Shown in pieces: positions 60,968-64,000 of a DNA stretch of 64,000 nucleotides. How positions within the stretch are numbered: position 1 is the first letter of the stretch; every line of letters starts with the position of its first letter. The notes under the pieces were generated by a model that saw only the letters and a program-made list of their open reading frames with translations, was not told the origin of the DNA and did not search any database. The stretch lies in the NCBI RefSeq assembly GCF_002355435.1, contig NZ_AP017313.1, forward strand, positions 992,001-1,056,000, given 5' to 3'. The DNA comes from Mucilaginibacter gotjawali. Lineage in GTDB: Bacteria > Bacteroidota > Bacteroidia > Sphingobacteriales > Sphingobacteriaceae. The position numbers and the translations under genes were made by a program.

Positions 60968-62683
60968 ATGAATACTGAAATCTTAGGTGTCATTTTTATG
61001 TACCTGGCAATGGTTGGCCTGGCCATACCGCTGGGCATGTACATAGCCAGGGTATTTAAGGGTGAGAAAACCTGGCTCGACTTTATGGCCCCGTTGGAAA
61101 GGCTGATATACAAACTAAGCGGCATCGACCCTACCCGCGAAATGAACTGGAAACAACATTTAAAAGCAATGCTAACCATCAGCGTCATTTGGCTGTTTTA
61201 TGCTTTTTTCTGTTTAATCTTCCAGGGGCATTTACCATTAAACCCCGATCATAACCCAGGGCAAACGCCTGATCTTGCTTTTAATACGGCGTTGAGCTTT
61301 TTAACAAACACCAACATGCAGGATTACTCGGGCGAAAGCGGGGTAACTTATTATACACAAGTATTTGTGTTAATGTTTTTTCAGTTTGTTAGTGCCGCAA
61401 CAGGCATTGCAGCCATGATGGTGGTAGTTAAGGCAATGAAAGATAAGGTTACCGATAAACTGGGCAATTTCTGGGATTTTTTGGTGAAATCTGTTACCAG
61501 GATTTTACTGCCTTTGAGTTTTGTAGTGGCTGTTATTTTGGCTTTTAACGGCACACCAACCAGTTACAAAGGGAAGGACACCGTAATAGGATTACAGGGC
61601 GATACGGTTCACATTTCACGCGGTCCGGCAGCAGCTATGATCGCCATAAAACAAATGGGTACTAACGGCGGCGGCTGGTTTGGCACAAATTCGGCACACC
61701 CGCTCGAAAATCCTAACTATTTAACAAATATGGTTGAAAATATCAGCATCGTTCTTATTCCGATCGCGCTGGTGTTTGCACTGGGCTATTATCTGAACAA
61801 AAAGAAGCTGGCCTGGGTGATTTTTGGCGTGATGACGGTAGGATTTATGTCGATGCTTATCCCTTCTATCCGGGCGGAAATTGGCGGCAACCCGGCGATA
61901 GCGCATTTAGGTATCAGCCAGCCGGGCGGATCAATGGAAGGCAAGGAAGTTCGTTTCGGCCCGGCCGCTTCAGCTTACTGGGGTATTACTACCACTGTAA
62001 CTTCTAACGGTTCATGTAATGCTATGCACGACAGCATGATGCCGATATCCGGCATGGGGCAGATGTTTGATATGATGATCAACGCCTTTTATGGCGGGGT
62101 TGGGGTGGGCTATCTTAACTTCTACATTTTTATCATCATTGCCGTATTTATATCGGGATTGATGGTTGGGCGGACGCCTGAGTTTTTGGGACGAAAGATT
62201 GAAGCGCGTGAAATGAAAATTGCTTCGCTTATTGCTTTGCTGCACCCTTTTTTAATATTGGTAGGTACCATGATCGCATCATGGGTGTTGGTGAATTACC
62301 CGAATATAAACTGGTCTGTTAAGCCGTCGGCGTGGTTAAATAACCCAGGCTTTCACGGCTTTTCCGAAATGTTATATCAGTTTAGCTCAGCTTCGGCCAA
62401 TAACGGTTCCGGTTATGCAGGGTTAACAGCAAATAACATTTTCTGGAACTTCGGTACCGGTTTGGTGATCTTCCTTGGGCGGTTTTTACCGATTATTGGT
62501 CCGGTAGCCATCGCTGGAATCCTGGCCAACAAAAAATTCATTCCCGAATCAGCAGGAACACTTAAAACTGATACTGTAACATTTGGTTTAATGATTTTTG
62601 CTGTGATCGTCATAATTGCTGCACTGGCATTCTTCCCGGCATTGACTTTAGGGCCTATAGCTGAACACTTTTCACTTAAATAA
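60968..62683 (+). CDS. kdpA: K+-transporting ATPase subunit A
   Basis: The 571-residue protein is the K+-selective channel-like subunit. It has about ten membrane segments and selectivity-filter-like glycines such as GTNGGGWFGTNSAHPLENP and NTNMQDYSG, each in the four-fold pseudo-repeat of the SKT superfamily. Its length matches KdpA (about 560). It binds K+ at the outside and passes it to the P-type ATPase subunit KdpB. The start ATG at 60968 follows kdpF, and kdpB starts 20 bases after its stop. The operon is expected to be induced by K+ limitation. Confidence 0.97.
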   Translation: MNTEILGVIFMYLAMVGLAIPLGMYIARVFKGEKTWLDFMAPLERLIYKLSGIDPTREMNWKQHLKAMLTISVIWLFYAFFCLIFQGHLPLNPDHNPGQTPDLAFNTALSFLTNTNMQDYSGESGVTYYTQVFVLMFFQFVSAATGIAAMMVVVKAMKDKVTDKLGNFWDFLVKSVTRILLPLSFVVAVILAFNGTPTSYKGKDTVIGLQGDTVHISRGPAAAMIAIKQMGTNGGGWFGTNSAHPLENPNYLTNMVENISIVLIPIALVFALGYYLNKKKLAWVIFGVMTVGFMSMLIPSIRAEIGGNPAIAHLGISQPGGSMEGKEVRFGPAASAYWGITTTVTSNGSCNAMHDSMMPISGMGQMFDMMINAFYGGVGVGYLNFYIFIIIAVFISGLMVGRTPEFLGRKIEAREMKIASLIALLHPFLILVGTMIASWVLVNYPNINWSVKPSAWLNNPGFHGFSEMLYQFSSASANNGSGYAGLTANNIFWNFGTGLVIFLGRFLPIIGPVAIAGILANKKFIPESAGTLKTDTVTFGLMIFAVIVIIAALAFFPALTLGPIAEHFSLK

Positions 62684-62702
62684 TTTATAGAAAGAAATTA
62701 TC

Positions 62703-64000
62703 ATGAGATCAAATCAAAATACATTATTTCAGCGCGACCAGGTGAAAGAGGCGTTCCTGCATTCTTTCACTAAGCTGAACCCACGCTTATTATTCCGTAA
62801 CCCGGTGATGTTCACCGTGGAGATCGGTGCGGCGATTATGCTGGTGGTAACTGTTTTCTCGCTGTTCAATAAAACACAGGGAAGCTTTGCTTACAACCTC
62901 ACTATATTCATTATTTTATACCTCACCGTACAATTTGCCACTTTTGCCGAAGCGATTGCCGAAGCGCGCGGCAAGGCACAGGCCGAAAGCCTGCGCAAAA
63001 CCCGCGAGGAAACACCTGCCCGCCTGCTGGTTGACGGCAAAGAAAAGACAGTAATGTCCTCTTTATTAAGAAAAGGAGATGTTTTTATCTGCGAAGCAGG
63101 CGACAATATCCCAACCGACGGCGAGATCATTGAAGGTATTGCTACCATTGATGAGTCGGCAATTACCGGTGAATCTGCGCCGGTGATTCGCGAATCGGGC
63201 GGTGATAAATCATCGGTAACCGGTGGTACAAAGGTACTGTCGGATAAGATAAAGGTGATGGTGACTACCCAGCCGGGCGAAAGCTTCCTGGATAAGATGA
63301 TTGCCCTGGTTGAAGGTGCATCGCGCCAGAAAACACCAAATGAAATAGCATTAACCATATTGCTGGCGGGTTTCACGCTGATCTTCGTGATCGTGTGCGT
63401 TACCTTAAAGCCATTTGGCGATTATGCCAATACCCCTATTACCATTGCGGCATTTATTTCACTATTTGTTTGTTTGATACCCACAACCATCGGTGGCCTG
63501 TTATCGGCCATCGGTATTGCGGGTATGGACAGGGCGTTGCGTGCCAATGTAATTACCAAATCAGGTAAAGCCGTTGAAACAGCCGGTGACCTTGACACCC
63601 TGTTGCTTGATAAAACCGGTACAATCACCATTGGTAACCGTAAGGCTACTAACTTTTATCCTGCAAGCGGAGTAAATGAACTGGATTTTATTACCGCCTG
63701 TGTTTTAAGCTCGCTGGCTGACGAAACTCCCGAAGGTAAATCCATCGTTGAGCTGGGTGAAAACGGTAAAACTAAAGTAAACGCTAAGGTGCCTGATGGT
63801 TCGGTGTTTATTAAGTTCACGGCCGAAACCCGTTCAAGCGGTTTGGATACCCCTGATGGTTTGCGCATCCGTAAAGGCGCTTTCGACTCTATCCGTAACA
63901 TCGCCCTTAAGGCCGGAAATTCATTCCCTGCAGATGTGGAAGAAAATGTGAAAGTGATCTCTTCAAATGGCGGTACCCCTTTAGTGGTATCACAAAACGA
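62703..64000 (+). CDS. kdpB: K+-transporting ATPase subunit B (3' end outside window)
   Basis: The frame is open to the right edge. The visible 432 codons include the actuator domain with IDESAITGESAPVIRESGGD (the TGES loop) and the membrane helix LIPTTIGGLLSAIGIAGMDR. The phosphorylation site DKTGT has its aspartate at residue 303 (63609-63611), and the nucleotide-binding domain has begun (ADETPEGKSIVEL). It hydrolyses ATP to drive K+ uptake through KdpA. All motifs visible are intact. The rest of the operon (kdpC and a possible kdpD kinase) should lie to the right. Confidence 0.96.
   Translation, partial: MRSNQNTLFQRDQVKEAFLHSFTKLNPRLLFRNPVMFTVEIGAAIMLVVTVFSLFNKTQGSFAYNLTIFIILYLTVQFATFAEAIAEARGKAQAESLRKTREETPARLLVDGKEKTVMSSLLRKGDVFICEAGDNIPTDGEIIEGIATIDESAITGESAPVIRESGGDKSSVTGGTKVLSDKIKVMVTTQPGESFLDKMIALVEGASRQKTPNEIALTILLAGFTLIFVIVCVTLKPFGDYANTPITIAAFISLFVCLIPTTIGGLLSAIGIAGMDRALRANVITKSGKAVETAGDLDTLLLDKTGTITIGNRKATNFYPASGVNELDFITACVLSSLADETPEGKSIVELGENGKTKVNAKVPDGSVFIKFTAETRSSGLDTPDGLRIRKGAFDSIRNIALKAGNSFPADVEENVKVISSNGGTPLVVSQN

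Noticed and set aside
1..64000. Prophage, integrative element or insertion sequence with its own transposase
   Set aside because: No integrase, transposase, capsid, relaxase or tRNA attachment site could be found; only short non-coding repeats suggest mobility.

Overview
The window looks like chromosomal DNA of a Bacteroidetes bacterium, most likely family Sphingobacteriaceae and close to Mucilaginibacter (an inference from gene content; no 16S gene is present). The evidence is two outer-membrane beta-barrel receptors with carboxypeptidase-like N-terminal domains, a GLPGLI protein, FtsX/MacB-type permeases of about 810 residues in tandem, secreted glycoside hydrolases, TANNTTTG-like promoters, few strong Shine-Dalgarno sites, and many short interspersed palindromic repeats between genes. 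No rRNA, tRNA, CRISPR array, transposase or phage gene was found.

Layout. 1-2306: 3' part of a type IIA topoisomerase A subunit. 2.3-7.5 kb: a ClC channel, a repeat-built lipoprotein and a decayed-looking orphan gene in a bed of palindromic repeats. 7.8-15.1 kb: DUF2784 protein, zinc alcohol dehydrogenase, a secreted glycosidase-like protein, a higBA locus whose toxin gene has a stop codon, a membrane protein and a GH35 beta-galactosidase. 15.4-24.2 kb: TPR protein, small membrane protein, LacX-like mutarotase, GH25 lysozyme, a TonB-receptor-like barrel with its GLPGLI partner, an AIM6-like phosphodiesterase and a Crp-type regulator. 24.3-32.4 kb: four-helix-bundle pseudogene, pirin, a degenerate receiver protein, HD hydrolase plus YitT, a histidine kinase/response regulator/adenylate cyclase operon, a pentapeptide-like protein, two tandem mini zinc-ribbon paralogues and a DUF5655 protein. 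32.5-42.7 kb: four consecutive paralogous FtsX/MacB permeases with no ATPase gene beside them. 43-54.2 kb: GH30 glucosidase with a frameshifted start, Uma2 nuclease, second barrel receptor, metallophosphoesterase, flavin-oxidase-like protein, PIG-L deacetylase, NmrA and AraC genes, and purU. 54.4-57 kb: Pmp3 protein, DHCW cupin, lipoprotein, Gfo/Idh/MocA oxidoreductase. 57.3-64 kb: a sigma-54 activator, a Na+/H+ antiporter and the start of a kdp operon (kdpF, kdpA, kdpB cut by the window edge), preceded by three unannotated-size membrane micro-proteins.

How it fits together. The right end reads as a cation-homeostasis island (antiporter, K+-ATPase and probably their regulator). The middle mixes signalling (kinase to cyclase) with envelope transport. 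The secreted hydrolases (clan-D-like, GH35, GH30, GH25) and the Gfo/Idh enzyme fit a polysaccharide-degrading lifestyle, but they are scattered and there is no SusC/SusD pair. The most useful points for a second look are the kdp-linked micro-proteins, the broken higB toxin beside an intact antitoxin, the poly-A frameshift at the GH30 start, the tandem zinc-ribbon pair, the receiver without a phospho-acceptor, and the nested inverted-repeat elements.
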